From a virus, in the IMG/VR virus record IMGVR_UViG_3300042888_000580, positions 1-64,000 of that record: DNA of 64,000 nucleotides; one strand, 5' to 3'. The notes under the pieces are model-generated. The model saw only the letters and a list, made by a program, of their open reading frames with translations, did not search any database and was not told the origin of the DNA. Numbering within the stretch: the first letter of the stretch is position 1; each line of letters begins with the position of its first letter. Below, one piece after another: positions 30,058 to 38,707 of this stretch. A program made the position numbers and the translations under genes.

Positions 30058-30857
30058 GCAAAGGTGCAATATTATTTGCGTTTAACTCCCCTAAGTTCAA
30101 TTACTATGATATGGCAGTTGCTACTGCTAAACGCATAAATCATTTTTTAAATATTCCAGTAACAATAGTTACAGATGAAGAATCACTTCCATCAATTCAA
30201 AACTACACGTTTGATAAAGTTATAGTTACTAATGCTGATAAAAATAACATACGTGAACATAATATTTGGATCAATAAGGGTCGTTATCAAGCATATAACT
30301 TTAGTCCATATGATGAAACTATACTAGTAGATACAGACTACATGGTTAACTCAGATAAACTATTGAGAACCTTTAATATATATGATGACTTTTGCTGCCA
30401 TGATACTACTAGCTATTTGATGCAACCGGGAGTAGCACAAGAAGTGTTAAGTTCATATAGCTTTAATACACTATGGGCTACTGTCGTAACCTTCAAAAAA
30501 ACTAACCGTGCTAAACAAATATTTGAATGTTTAGAAATGGTACAAAAGAATTATGACCATTACTGTGATATTCATAGCTTTGTTGGTGGGGTATATCGTA
30601 ATGATTACGCACTAACACTTGCACTACGTATAGCAAACGGACATAGTGATAATAATCGTGATATTATCCCATGGAATCTAGTACATGTGGGTAAAAACAC
30701 AACAATATACAGGAACAATGATAGTGAGTTTAACACAGAATATACTGTTATGTATGATAACTGGCAACGTGGCAAGATACGCAAAGAATATATAACACTT
30801 AAAGATATGGATTTTCATGTTATGAATAAAGAAAACTTTATGGAGTTAATCAAATGA
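30054..30857 (+). CDS. Glycosyltransferase-like protein (GT-A type, DxD)
   Basis: The 267-residue protein starts with a Rossmann-like strand-helix-strand (GAILFAFNSPKFNYYDMAVA, then PVTIVTDEES) and has a DxD motif in ILVDTDYMV at residues 90-98, where GT-A enzymes bind the metal and nucleotide sugar. A later HVGKN segment and the NKENF end are consistent with a full-length GT8/GT24-like fold. It probably transfers a sugar in the cytoplasm; donor and acceptor cannot be read from sequence. It overlaps the genes on both sides by four bases. The following gene is a divergent paralogue. Confidence 0.7.
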   Translation: MSKGAILFAFNSPKFNYYDMAVATAKRINHFLNIPVTIVTDEESLPSIQNYTFDKVIVTNADKNNIREHNIWINKGRYQAYNFSPYDETILVDTDYMVNSDKLLRTFNIYDDFCCHDTTSYLMQPGVAQEVLSSYSFNTLWATVVTFKKTNRAKQIFECLEMVQKNYDHYCDIHSFVGGVYRNDYALTLALRIANGHSDNNRDIIPWNLVHVGKNTTIYRNNDSEFNTEYTVMYDNWQRGKIRKEYITLKDMDFHVMNKENFMELIK

Positions 30858-31600
30858 CCAGAGGTTTTGTAATTATGGCACAGGATACTGAAAAGGTCAG
30901 TTATACTAAATGTGCTAAAGCATTAGAACTAAGTATTAAAAAAGTTATGCCCAATAGTAATGTAACTATTATTACTAATGACATGTTACCTCATGGCAAT
31001 TTAGGTGGTTATCATAATGATTGGCAAGTATATGAAGCTAGTCCATATGATGAAACAATCAAATTAGAAGCAGATATGATTATACCACGCAGTATTGAAC
31101 ATTGGTGGGATATACTAAATATCAATGATATTGTAGTTTCAACTAATATTAGAAACTTTAAGGGTGAATTATCTGACTGTAGAGTATATAGGAAGTTTAT
31201 TGATGAAAATATGTTACCTGACGCATACAATAGTATAACCTACTTCAAAAAATCAGAAACAGCAAAACTGTTTTATACGGTAGTAAGAGATATTTTTGAT
31301 AATTGGGAAGAGTACAAAGCTATATTAAAATGCAATCCAAATGAAGAAGTATCAACTGATTGGGTATATGCTATAGCTTGTCACATTATAGGAGTAGAAA
31401 AAACTACATTACCAAACTTTACTGAAATGAGTATGATACATATGAAACAATATATTAATGGCATACCTAGTGAAGATTGGACTAAAACACTAGTATATGA
31501 AGTGTTACACAAAACGATTAGAGTAAATACTTATCCTCAGTTGTATCCTTTTCACTATCATATTAAGTCATTTAGTGATAAAATATTAGAAAGTTATTAA
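30854..31600 (+). CDS. Glycosyltransferase-like protein, paralogue with ExD in place of DxD
   Basis: This 248-residue protein shares its plan with the preceding gene: GFVIMAQDTEKVSYTKCAKA, VTIITNDMLP and the segment ASPYDETIKLEADM (residues 62-75), which aligns with FSPYDETILVDTDYM there. The acidic pair is E-x-D instead of D-x-D, so metal binding may be altered. The C-terminal half (TDWVYAIACHIIG, MIHMKQYING) is helical and could form the acceptor side. It starts in an ATGA overlap and ends in a TAATG overlap. Probably a glycosyltransferase; substrate unknown. Confidence 0.65.
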   Translation: MTRGFVIMAQDTEKVSYTKCAKALELSIKKVMPNSNVTIITNDMLPHGNLGGYHNDWQVYEASPYDETIKLEADMIIPRSIEHWWDILNINDIVVSTNIRNFKGELSDCRVYRKFIDENMLPDAYNSITYFKKSETAKLFYTVVRDIFDNWEEYKAILKCNPNEEVSTDWVYAIACHIIGVEKTTLPNFTEMSMIHMKQYINGIPSEDWTKTLVYEVLHKTIRVNTYPQLYPFHYHIKSFSDKILESY

Positions 31601-31926
31601 TGGAAGAATTTGTAATTTGGGAAGCACCTCCTATTATCAAACCAGAGTTCAGACTATATTATGATGAACGAGGCAATGTGTTATTTTATACTTGTGAAAA
31701 ACCAGAAGGTAATTACGTTGTAATTGATGCTAGTACATTTGCTCAAGGTCGCCCTGATCTTAAAGTAATAGACGGCAAAGTATCAGGTGCTATAGCAGGA
31801 TCAATTGTATCTAAATTAGTACATGACGATGAAGGTACAAATTGTGCAAGTGAAGATTTAAGTATTGTAGTAGACAGTTCCTATAATAATATAACTAAAT
31901 GGAAATTAAAAACATATGAACTCTGA
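31600..31926 (+). CDS. Hypothetical 108-residue protein in the glycosyltransferase run
   Basis: The family is not recognised. It is a small soluble beta-rich protein with FRLYYDERGNVLFYTCEKPE, followed by NYVVIDASTFAQGRPDLKV. It has no signal peptide or membrane segment. It begins in the stop codon of the previous gene and overlaps the next by 11 bases, so it is made with two sugar-transfer genes. It could be an accessory subunit, but this is only context. Confidence 0.65.
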   Translation: MEEFVIWEAPPIIKPEFRLYYDERGNVLFYTCEKPEGNYVVIDASTFAQGRPDLKVIDGKVSGAIAGSIVSKLVHDDEGTNCASEDLSIVVDSSYNNITKWKLKTYEL

Positions 31927-32869
31927 GGATATCATTGATGTAGCTGATTTAGACTGTATCTATCTTAGTTATGACGAACCGCAAAAAGAAGAATTTTGGC
32001 TTAAGATTAAAAACATGGTTCCGTGGGCTAAACGTGTTGATGGTGTTAAAGGTAGTGACGCCGCACATAAAGCTGCCGGCAATGCAAGTGATACAGAACG
32101 TTTCATTTTGATTGACGGCGACAACATGCCGGATGAAAGTTTCTTTAATCTACAATTAGACTTTACTGACAAAGATCCTAACTACAAGATAGCACAATAT
32201 CGTTGGAAAGCTATTAATAATATTAACGGACTACGCTATGGCAATGGTGGAATGAGTTCTTGGACAAAAACTTATGTGCGTGAAATGAAAACACATGAGC
32301 ATCAAACTGAGGGTGATGTTTCACGAATTGCTGACTTTTGTTTAGACAGCAAAGATAACTTATACTGGACAATGTATGATTGCTACTCTACTACTTATCC
32401 TAATTATACTCCGTTTCAAGCGTGGCGAGCTGGATTCAGAGAAGGAGTAAAAATGGTTCTTGACCGTGGATCAAAACCCACAGTTGACGCACTAAAAGAA
32501 ACTGTTGCCAGTCGCAACTTAAACAATTTAACTATATGGCACAACATTGGTCGTGATGTAGAGAACGGAGAATGGGCCATATATGGAGCAAGACTTGGTA
32601 CATACATGACTATGCTCACTGAGTGGGATTCTGCTAACGTACAATGGTTTGATAACTATACTGTATTATGGGAAGAACATTCACATAGAGACCCTGATCG
32701 TGAATCAATATTGCTCGGTGCCGCCTTAAATGACAAATTAGGACTACCAATGAACCATTTTGATAGTGGACAAAGTAAGTTCTTCAAGCGTCACTATAGT
32801 GCTGATAAATATAATCTCGGTCTACTTGTTAAAGAGATGGACGTTATTAGAAAAATAGAAGGATGGTAA
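31916..32869 (+). CDS. Glycosyltransferase-like protein with IDGDN motif
   Basis: This 317-residue protein has an opening strand DLDCIYLSYDEP, then KRVDGVKGSDAAHKAAGNA and FILIDGDNMP (residues 63-72), which contains the D-x-D expected of a GT-A metal site. It continues with INGLRYGNGGMSSW and FQAWRAGFREGVKM. The same set of motifs recurs at the C-terminus of the 1,317-residue protein (VDGVNGRVAAYHAAALAS, NGLVYGHQA, TWRTSFREAIKL), so the two share a domain, but that copy lacks the acidic triad. A sugar-transfer role is inferred; the family name is not certain. Confidence 0.6.
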   Translation: MNSEDIIDVADLDCIYLSYDEPQKEEFWLKIKNMVPWAKRVDGVKGSDAAHKAAGNASDTERFILIDGDNMPDESFFNLQLDFTDKDPNYKIAQYRWKAINNINGLRYGNGGMSSWTKTYVREMKTHEHQTEGDVSRIADFCLDSKDNLYWTMYDCYSTTYPNYTPFQAWRAGFREGVKMVLDRGSKPTVDALKETVASRNLNNLTIWHNIGRDVENGEWAIYGARLGTYMTMLTEWDSANVQWFDNYTVLWEEHSHRDPDRESILLGAALNDKLGLPMNHFDSGQSKFFKRHYSADKYNLGLLVKEMDVIRKIEGW

Positions 32870-33822
32870 TGGAACACAATTATATTAAGTTAGTACACAG
32901 TAATCCCACGCACGAAGATTGGTTTGTAGTTAATTGGTGTATGGGCAATACGTGTAACTTTGAATGTAGTTACTGTCCAGAGAATCTTCATTCAGGTGAT
33001 ATCAAATGGCCTAAACTAGATAAAGTTAAAGAATTCATAACACGTATAGTAGAACAAGTTGCACCACGTAAAGTGTACTTTGAGTTAACCGGTGGTGAAG
33101 TAACACTATACAAACACTTTGTAGAGATATGCAAACACTGTACTGAATTAGGTGCCAAAGTAGGATTGATTAGTAATGGTAGTAGAACATTACGTTGGTG
33201 GGAAGATAACAAACAATACTTTGACCACGTGTGCTTAAGCTTTCATCCAGAGTTTGCAGAAGCTGACCACTTTGTAGAAGTAGTAAAATTGTTGCATGAT
33301 GATGTACGGACACATGTAAACATTATGATGAGTCCGGATAAGTTTGACTTTTGTTATGCTGTAGCTAATAAAGTTAAAGGTATAGGTAATATTAGTATGG
33401 CACTACAGCCCTTGATACATGATTTTGGTGACACATTGTATGATTACGATGAGTTTCAAAAAAAGATATTTGATAAACAGCATGAGTTGATTGTTAAGCA
33501 TATTAAGTACACAAAGTCATTTGATTATTATCGTGGTGCTATGAAGATGATTAAAGAAGATAATACAGAAGTTGTTTCTAGCGCACATAGATTTATTAGT
33601 CAAAAAACCAATGATTGGAGTGGGTGGAAATGTTATGCTGGTGCAGAACAGATTATTGTAGATTTGGGCGGCGATATATATCGTGGATGGTGTAGAGTAG
33701 GTGGAAAGATTGGTAACATCTTTGAAGCTTTTGAAGTACCCAAAACACCAGTTTTATGTAACAAAACAATGTGTCATTGCAATTTTGACATTATGAGCAC
33801 CAAAGAATTAGGTATACAGTAA
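32869..33822 (+). CDS. Radical SAM protein with C-terminal SPASM-like cysteines
   Basis: The first domain has the radical SAM cluster motif C29-x3-C33-x2-C36 in NTCNFECSYCPE, followed by a TGGE segment (FELTGGEVTLY). The last 60 residues hold more cysteines (WKCYAGAEQ, GWCRVGG, VLCNKTMCHC), the pattern of a SPASM/twitch domain that binds an auxiliary iron-sulfur cluster. I prefer the ATG at 32869 over 32863 because AGAAGG then sits six bases upstream and the stop/start overlap is TAATG, as elsewhere in this run. Such enzymes modify peptides, sugars or small molecules by radical chemistry. The target is unknown. Confidence 0.85.
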   Translation: MEHNYIKLVHSNPTHEDWFVVNWCMGNTCNFECSYCPENLHSGDIKWPKLDKVKEFITRIVEQVAPRKVYFELTGGEVTLYKHFVEICKHCTELGAKVGLISNGSRTLRWWEDNKQYFDHVCLSFHPEFAEADHFVEVVKLLHDDVRTHVNIMMSPDKFDFCYAVANKVKGIGNISMALQPLIHDFGDTLYDYDEFQKKIFDKQHELIVKHIKYTKSFDYYRGAMKMIKEDNTEVVSSAHRFISQKTNDWSGWKCYAGAEQIIVDLGGDIYRGWCRVGGKIGNIFEAFEVPKTPVLCNKTMCHCNFDIMSTKELGIQ

Positions 33823-33826
33823 CATA

Positions 33827-35080
33827 ATGGATAATATTAACAACAACAAGCAATTAAGAATATATGATGATAATGGAAAATTTATAAGAGTTTCTGTTGA
33901 TGAAGCGATTGCAAACAGATATAATTATTGGCAGAATTGGAAATGTAGCGCTGGCGTTCAAAATTTATATATTGATTTTGACGGTAACATTTGGGTATGT
34001 AATACTGCTAGTTCATTCATAGATCGTTTCAACCATGACAATTGGAAAGAATTGTTATTCTCTAAGATTGATAAATTTGGAAAAAATATTCCATCCGAGT
34101 GGTGGCATACGGGAGAAGAATTTCTAAAATTAGAATCAGACTTTAAAAAGAATGGCAAGGCATATAAAAAAATAATCCCAGTAACAGAAGAAAATAAAAA
34201 TAATATACCTGGGTTTTTGGGTAATATAAATGAAAGTTTTTCTCTAGCTAAAGAGTGGTTTGTATGTCCATGGAATTCATGTAGTTGCGGTGCTGATGTA
34301 GTATTGAGCAAAGTCAAAACTAAAATGCATAGGACAACTCTTGCTGTTAACAATGAAGGATGGCATGGGCGAGACCGTACTGAAAATGATTATGTTGATA
34401 ATATAACTGATCCAGTTGCAGTTGAATTAAATTATTCTATGCCCTATCAAATTTTATGGGACCTTAGCAGAAAATGTAATTATGACTGTTCCTATTGCTG
34501 GCCCGGAGTACATAATAAAACTGATACTCATAAAGATTATGATTTACTAATACGTACTGCTGATAAGATTATTGAAGACTGGGCGCATAATAAAACCATC
34601 AGATGGAACTTTGGTGGAGGTGAACCTACATTACATCCTAACTTTTTAGATTTTGCCAAGTACCTTAAAGGTAAAAATCAGTGGACTATGGTAACTAGTA
34701 ACGGAACCAGAGATCATAAATACTGGGGGGAACTAGCAAAATATATGAATAGCATATTATTAAGTGCTCATTTTGATGGATTAACCGAATACAATGATGA
34801 AGATAGATTTGTCAAAAACATTAAAGTAATATGTGAACATTTTGATGAACATGACGATGATCATTGGTTAGAAGTGAAATTAATGGCTCCTCCTAAATAT
34901 ATAGATAGAGCATTAAAATTAAAAGAGAAAATATTAAATTTAGATTTATTAAACAGATCGGGTGCAAATGGGAGAATTAAAGGTGTTGTAAGTCTTGTTC
35001 CAATAAGAGGGATGCAAAATCCAGGAGAAGTAGTTCGGTATACTGAGCAACAACTTGAATTATTTAAAAATCAAACATAA
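33827..35080 (+). CDS. Radical SAM protein with SPASM-like cysteines placed before the core
   Basis: The radical SAM motif is C217-x3-C221-x2-C224 in RKCNYDCSYCWP, with GGGEPT some 40 residues later and TSNGT after that. The preceding 200 residues hold a second cysteine set (WKCSAGVQN, WVCNTA, CPWNSCSCGAD). This closely resembles the C-terminal part of the preceding enzyme (WKCYAGAEQIIVD...), so an auxiliary-cluster domain appears to lie in front of the catalytic core. It may have arisen by fusion of the tail of one enzyme to the core of another. It overlaps the next gene by one base (TAATG). Confidence 0.85.
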   Translation: MDNINNNKQLRIYDDNGKFIRVSVDEAIANRYNYWQNWKCSAGVQNLYIDFDGNIWVCNTASSFIDRFNHDNWKELLFSKIDKFGKNIPSEWWHTGEEFLKLESDFKKNGKAYKKIIPVTEENKNNIPGFLGNINESFSLAKEWFVCPWNSCSCGADVVLSKVKTKMHRTTLAVNNEGWHGRDRTENDYVDNITDPVAVELNYSMPYQILWDLSRKCNYDCSYCWPGVHNKTDTHKDYDLLIRTADKIIEDWAHNKTIRWNFGGGEPTLHPNFLDFAKYLKGKNQWTMVTSNGTRDHKYWGELAKYMNSILLSAHFDGLTEYNDEDRFVKNIKVICEHFDEHDDDHWLEVKLMAPPKYIDRALKLKEKILNLDLLNRSGANGRIKGVVSLVPIRGMQNPGEVVRYTEQQLELFKNQT

Positions 35081-37404
35081 TGAAAAAAATAAACTTTGAA
35101 GAAAGACTAAAAGATGCGGATCATTTAGAAAGAATTAATGTTGCATCTACACGAGGATGTCCAACTTATATTTTAGAAAATATGATCAAATGGGACACAA
35201 TGGCAGCTGTTGTAGAGGCTGCTGCGGTTAGTTCTAAAATTGATAAATCATTTATTGAACTTGCAATATTAAGATTTCCTGAAATTGATAATACTAGATT
35301 TTGGAGTGAAAGAGATAGACGACAAAGAATAACATTAATGTCTGATGATATTGCAAAACAAGAAGAAGAAGCAACAAAGATGGTTGTTGGTGATCGGGAT
35401 CAAATTATCTTAAATCATATACTTAAAAAAGATTCAAATCTAAGTCATGCAATATCACATTTAGGAGATGAACAATCTAATGTAGATTCCGGATATATTC
35501 ATAAAGAAGTTGAATGGGCAGACACTTCTAAATTTAGAATTGGACTTGTAGTGGCGCCAGCTTGGGGCAAACTATTTCCACCTTATAACCTCGCTAAACT
35601 AACAGGATTATTGAGACACTTAGATTATAGTGTTAGAGTATACGATCTTAATATAGAATCTTTCCATCATCTTCAAGACACTACTGGAATTGATTATTGG
35701 GCATCAAATAGATATTTTTATTGGAATAGCTCGGAAAGTTTTAGCGAATTTATATTGCCCGACTTGAAGGACGTATTTGATAGAACATTATTTAATATTC
35801 TTCAATCTAATCCTAAGGTCGTTGGATTTAGTTTGTATGATACAAACATCCATGCTAGTCTATATCTAATACGGGAATTAAGATATATGATGCCCGATGT
35901 ATGTATTGTGGTAGGAGGTCCCGGTGCTATTAGCAACGGTCATTTATTAACAACTCTTATAAATTACAAATTTATAGGAGAAGCTGAAGAAAACTTTGTA
36001 AAATTTTTGGAAGAGTTAACCGATGATAACGATGTTGGAAGCAGTCAAACTATAGGGACTGTAAATAGTAAATTAGATTTAGATGTATATCCCTATCCGG
36101 ACTATTCTGATTATAATTTTAGCAATTACGAACACAGCTACGGAGTTAGTATTGAAACGTCTAGAGGGTGTGTTGCAGACTGTAGTTTTTGTGCCGAAAC
36201 ACATTTTTGGAAATTTAGATCAATGACTCCGGAAAGAGTAGTAGATGAAATAGAATATCAACAAAATAATTTAGGTGTTAGTAGATTTTGGTTTGTTGAT
36301 AGTTTAGTTAATGGTAATTTAAAAAATTTCCAAAAACTGGTTGATCTAATATTAGAAAGAAATATTAAAATACATTGGAACTCTTATGCAAGATGTGACG
36401 GAAGAATGACTGCTGAATTCTTACAAAAGGTTACAGATAGTGGATGCACATGTCTGAGCTATGGAGTAGAATCAGGCAGTCAAAAAGTTCTTAATGATAT
36501 GCGTAAGAAGATTGACATATGGGAAGTGGAAAACAATTTAAAAGATTCTAAAGCATCGGGAATGTTTGTTCACATTAATTGGATGGTAGGATTTCCTACA
36601 GAAGAACCGATTGACTGCTTACATAGTTTTCAATTACTATTCAATTGTAGAAATTGGATTGATAATATAAGTCCAGGTTTTGGAGCATCACCGCCCCAAA
36701 GTATTGCACACTGGGATACTAATTGGAAAGATTATGGAATGAATTGGATTGAGAAACCCTACGATAACAATTTGTTTAACTCATGGCATACTGATAATAA
36801 TACTGCTATGCATAGATTTTTAAGAATAAAATTAAACCATGTGTGGTTAGATATAATCAATTATTATTCTGATTCTGCTATGATTAATGCTCAACGATAT
36901 CACAATATACAAGATTTTTATACTTTCACCGGTACTAAAAATGTAACAGACTATGTAATATATGATCAATATGTTAACTTGAATAGAAACACAGACAATA
37001 CATTTTTTGCTAGCATAACTAACGAATATTTTGCTTTGCTATACGTTATATACAAGTACTTTGGAGCTTTTACATTTACATTTAAGTGCAATGCAGAAAC
37101 TGATTTTAATACTTTTGGTGATTATATTTCTAGAATGTACGACTCTGATTTAACGTTTGATATAGACTCTACTGGCAACTATAATATAAAGTTGACACAT
37201 AAATTTGTCCATGATACGGTAACTCCGCACTTAAAAGAAACCTACCGATTGGAAAGAGAAAAGGTCAATTATAGCTTTGATGGTGTTTTTGAAGAAACAG
37301 GTAATATTAATAATTGGACTGAAGAAGAAATTCAAACAAAAGAAACTGTTCACGAACAGTATAGAAATAAATCAAAAAAAGTTTTTAAAATTTCAAATGA
37401 CTAA
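35080..37404 (+). CDS. B12-binding-type radical SAM protein (BchE/Elp3-like layout)
   Basis: Residues 1-145 are helical and of unknown function. Residues about 155-320 follow the cobalamin-binding Rossmann layout (GLVVAPAWGKLFPPYNLAKL, VVGFSLYDTN, CIVVGGPGA). The core has RGCVADCSFC with C364-x3-C368-x2-C371, then a RFWFVDSLVNGN segment and LSYGVESGSQKVLNDM, which are typical of the B12-radical SAM superfamily. The final 200 residues are extra. Family members often methylate unreactive carbons or rearrange rings. The DxHxxG cobalamin motif is not obvious, so true B12 binding is uncertain. The next gene starts inside its last codons. Confidence 0.85.
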   Translation: MKKINFEERLKDADHLERINVASTRGCPTYILENMIKWDTMAAVVEAAAVSSKIDKSFIELAILRFPEIDNTRFWSERDRRQRITLMSDDIAKQEEEATKMVVGDRDQIILNHILKKDSNLSHAISHLGDEQSNVDSGYIHKEVEWADTSKFRIGLVVAPAWGKLFPPYNLAKLTGLLRHLDYSVRVYDLNIESFHHLQDTTGIDYWASNRYFYWNSSESFSEFILPDLKDVFDRTLFNILQSNPKVVGFSLYDTNIHASLYLIRELRYMMPDVCIVVGGPGAISNGHLLTTLINYKFIGEAEENFVKFLEELTDDNDVGSSQTIGTVNSKLDLDVYPYPDYSDYNFSNYEHSYGVSIETSRGCVADCSFCAETHFWKFRSMTPERVVDEIEYQQNNLGVSRFWFVDSLVNGNLKNFQKLVDLILERNIKIHWNSYARCDGRMTAEFLQKVTDSGCTCLSYGVESGSQKVLNDMRKKIDIWEVENNLKDSKASGMFVHINWMVGFPTEEPIDCLHSFQLLFNCRNWIDNISPGFGASPPQSIAHWDTNWKDYGMNWIEKPYDNNLFNSWHTDNNTAMHRFLRIKLNHVWLDIINYYSDSAMINAQRYHNIQDFYTFTGTKNVTDYVIYDQYVNLNRNTDNTFFASITNEYFALLYVIYKYFGAFTFTFKCNAETDFNTFGDYISRMYDSDLTFDIDSTGNYNIKLTHKFVHDTVTPHLKETYRLEREKVNYSFDGVFEETGNINNWTEEEIQTKETVHEQYRNKSKKVFKISND

Positions 37405-38707
37405 CAAAACATTTCATATTCAAGAAAGCAAAGTATTTTGCATGGCTCCGTTTATGCACATACATAATGTTCCGACAGGAGATATACTACCTTGCTGTAT
37501 AAGTTTGGGCGGGAGCATGGGAAATCTATATAAAGAAAGTATTCAAGATATTTGGAACAATGAAAATTATAAAGAATTACGACAAGATTTATTAAATGAT
37601 AAAAAATCAAAACATTGTACAAGATGTTATAAAGAAGAAGAATGGGGAAGTACATCAACAATACGCCGAAGCTTTAATGATAGGTTTAAAGATTTTTATG
37701 AAGAATTAATTGAAAATAATACTGAGACTGACGGAACAATGAGTAGTATGAAATTTCTTAAATGGGATTTCAGATTCAATAATTTGTGTAATCTAGCATG
37801 TACCGTATGTCATCCCACGTATAGCAGTTCATGGGTACCTATTATGAAAGCCATTGATCCTAACTATGCTGAGGATCAATTTAATAGCAGTAAAAAACAC
37901 AAAGAAAGCTTCATTGAAACTATAAAATCTCAAGTAAACAATGTTGAAGAAATATATTTTGCTGGTGGAGAACCGTTACTTCATACTGAACATTATGAAA
38001 TACTAGAATATATTAAAGAATCAGATAGACTAGGAAAAATAGAATTTGTGTACAGTACTAATTTAACTACAATGACTTATAAATCAACTGATGTTTTAGA
38101 TTACTGGAAACACATGGAAAAATTACGTGTATTAGTAAGTTTAGATGAAGTTGATGTGGATAGATTATTTTACATACGATATCCAGCCGATGCAAATAAG
38201 ATATTAAAAAATATTAAACTATTAAAAGATAATTTAACAGGCAGCAATCGCCATTGGGTAATCACTCCAACATGGAGTCTGATGAATATACATCGGATAA
38301 AAGACATATTGGAATATTTTTTAGTAAATGACCTTTTCCCGCATACGTTTTACAATACTAGTATTTGGGAATCTGATTATCATAATATTGTTTTATTATA
38401 TCCCGAATACTTTTCAATACGGTCCGCTAGTAAAGAATGGAAAGAACATTTACGTATTAAAATTTCCGAGTATGAGCAATGGTATTACAATACATTATTA
38501 CCACTAAAATCCTCACAAAAATTACAGGAAGATTGTAAAAATGTATTTGATAATAGGTTAAGTATAATTAAAAATGCATTAGAAGAAACTGTTGAGTTTG
38601 ATGTTAACTGGTATATGGGTTATTTGACTAAATTAGATAAAGAAAGAAATACTGATTTTAAAAAAACCTTTCCTGAGTTACAACATCATACAGGAGAAAG
38701 GCTATGA
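37397..38707 (+). CDS. Radical SAM protein with N-terminal twitch domain
   Basis: The start at 37397 gives MTNKTFHIQ and overlaps the previous gene by eight bases; an earlier in-frame ATG at 37277 would add 40 residues coded inside the previous gene and reads as a shadow. Residues 15-80 hold FCMAP, PCC (C33, C34), IQDIWNN and HCTRC (C74, C77), the cysteine set of an N-terminal twitch domain. The core motif is C131-x3-C135-x2-C138 (LCNLACTVC), with FAGGEPL near 190. This is the twitch-domain radical SAM family. The next gene has the same plan. The substrate is unknown. Confidence 0.87.
   Translation: MTNKTFHIQESKVFCMAPFMHIHNVPTGDILPCCISLGGSMGNLYKESIQDIWNNENYKELRQDLLNDKKSKHCTRCYKEEEWGSTSTIRRSFNDRFKDFYEELIENNTETDGTMSSMKFLKWDFRFNNLCNLACTVCHPTYSSSWVPIMKAIDPNYAEDQFNSSKKHKESFIETIKSQVNNVEEIYFAGGEPLLHTEHYEILEYIKESDRLGKIEFVYSTNLTTMTYKSTDVLDYWKHMEKLRVLVSLDEVDVDRLFYIRYPADANKILKNIKLLKDNLTGSNRHWVITPTWSLMNIHRIKDILEYFLVNDLFPHTFYNTSIWESDYHNIVLLYPEYFSIRSASKEWKEHLRIKISEYEQWYYNTLLPLKSSQKLQEDCKNVFDNRLSIIKNALEETVEFDVNWYMGYLTKLDKERNTDFKKTFPELQHHTGERL

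Noticed and set aside
37277-37396. Upstream in-frame ATG extending the twitch radical SAM gene by 40 residues
   Set aside because: The added residues are coded inside the previous gene, read as a Lys/Phe-rich shadow, and precede the natural start of the twitch domain at 37397.
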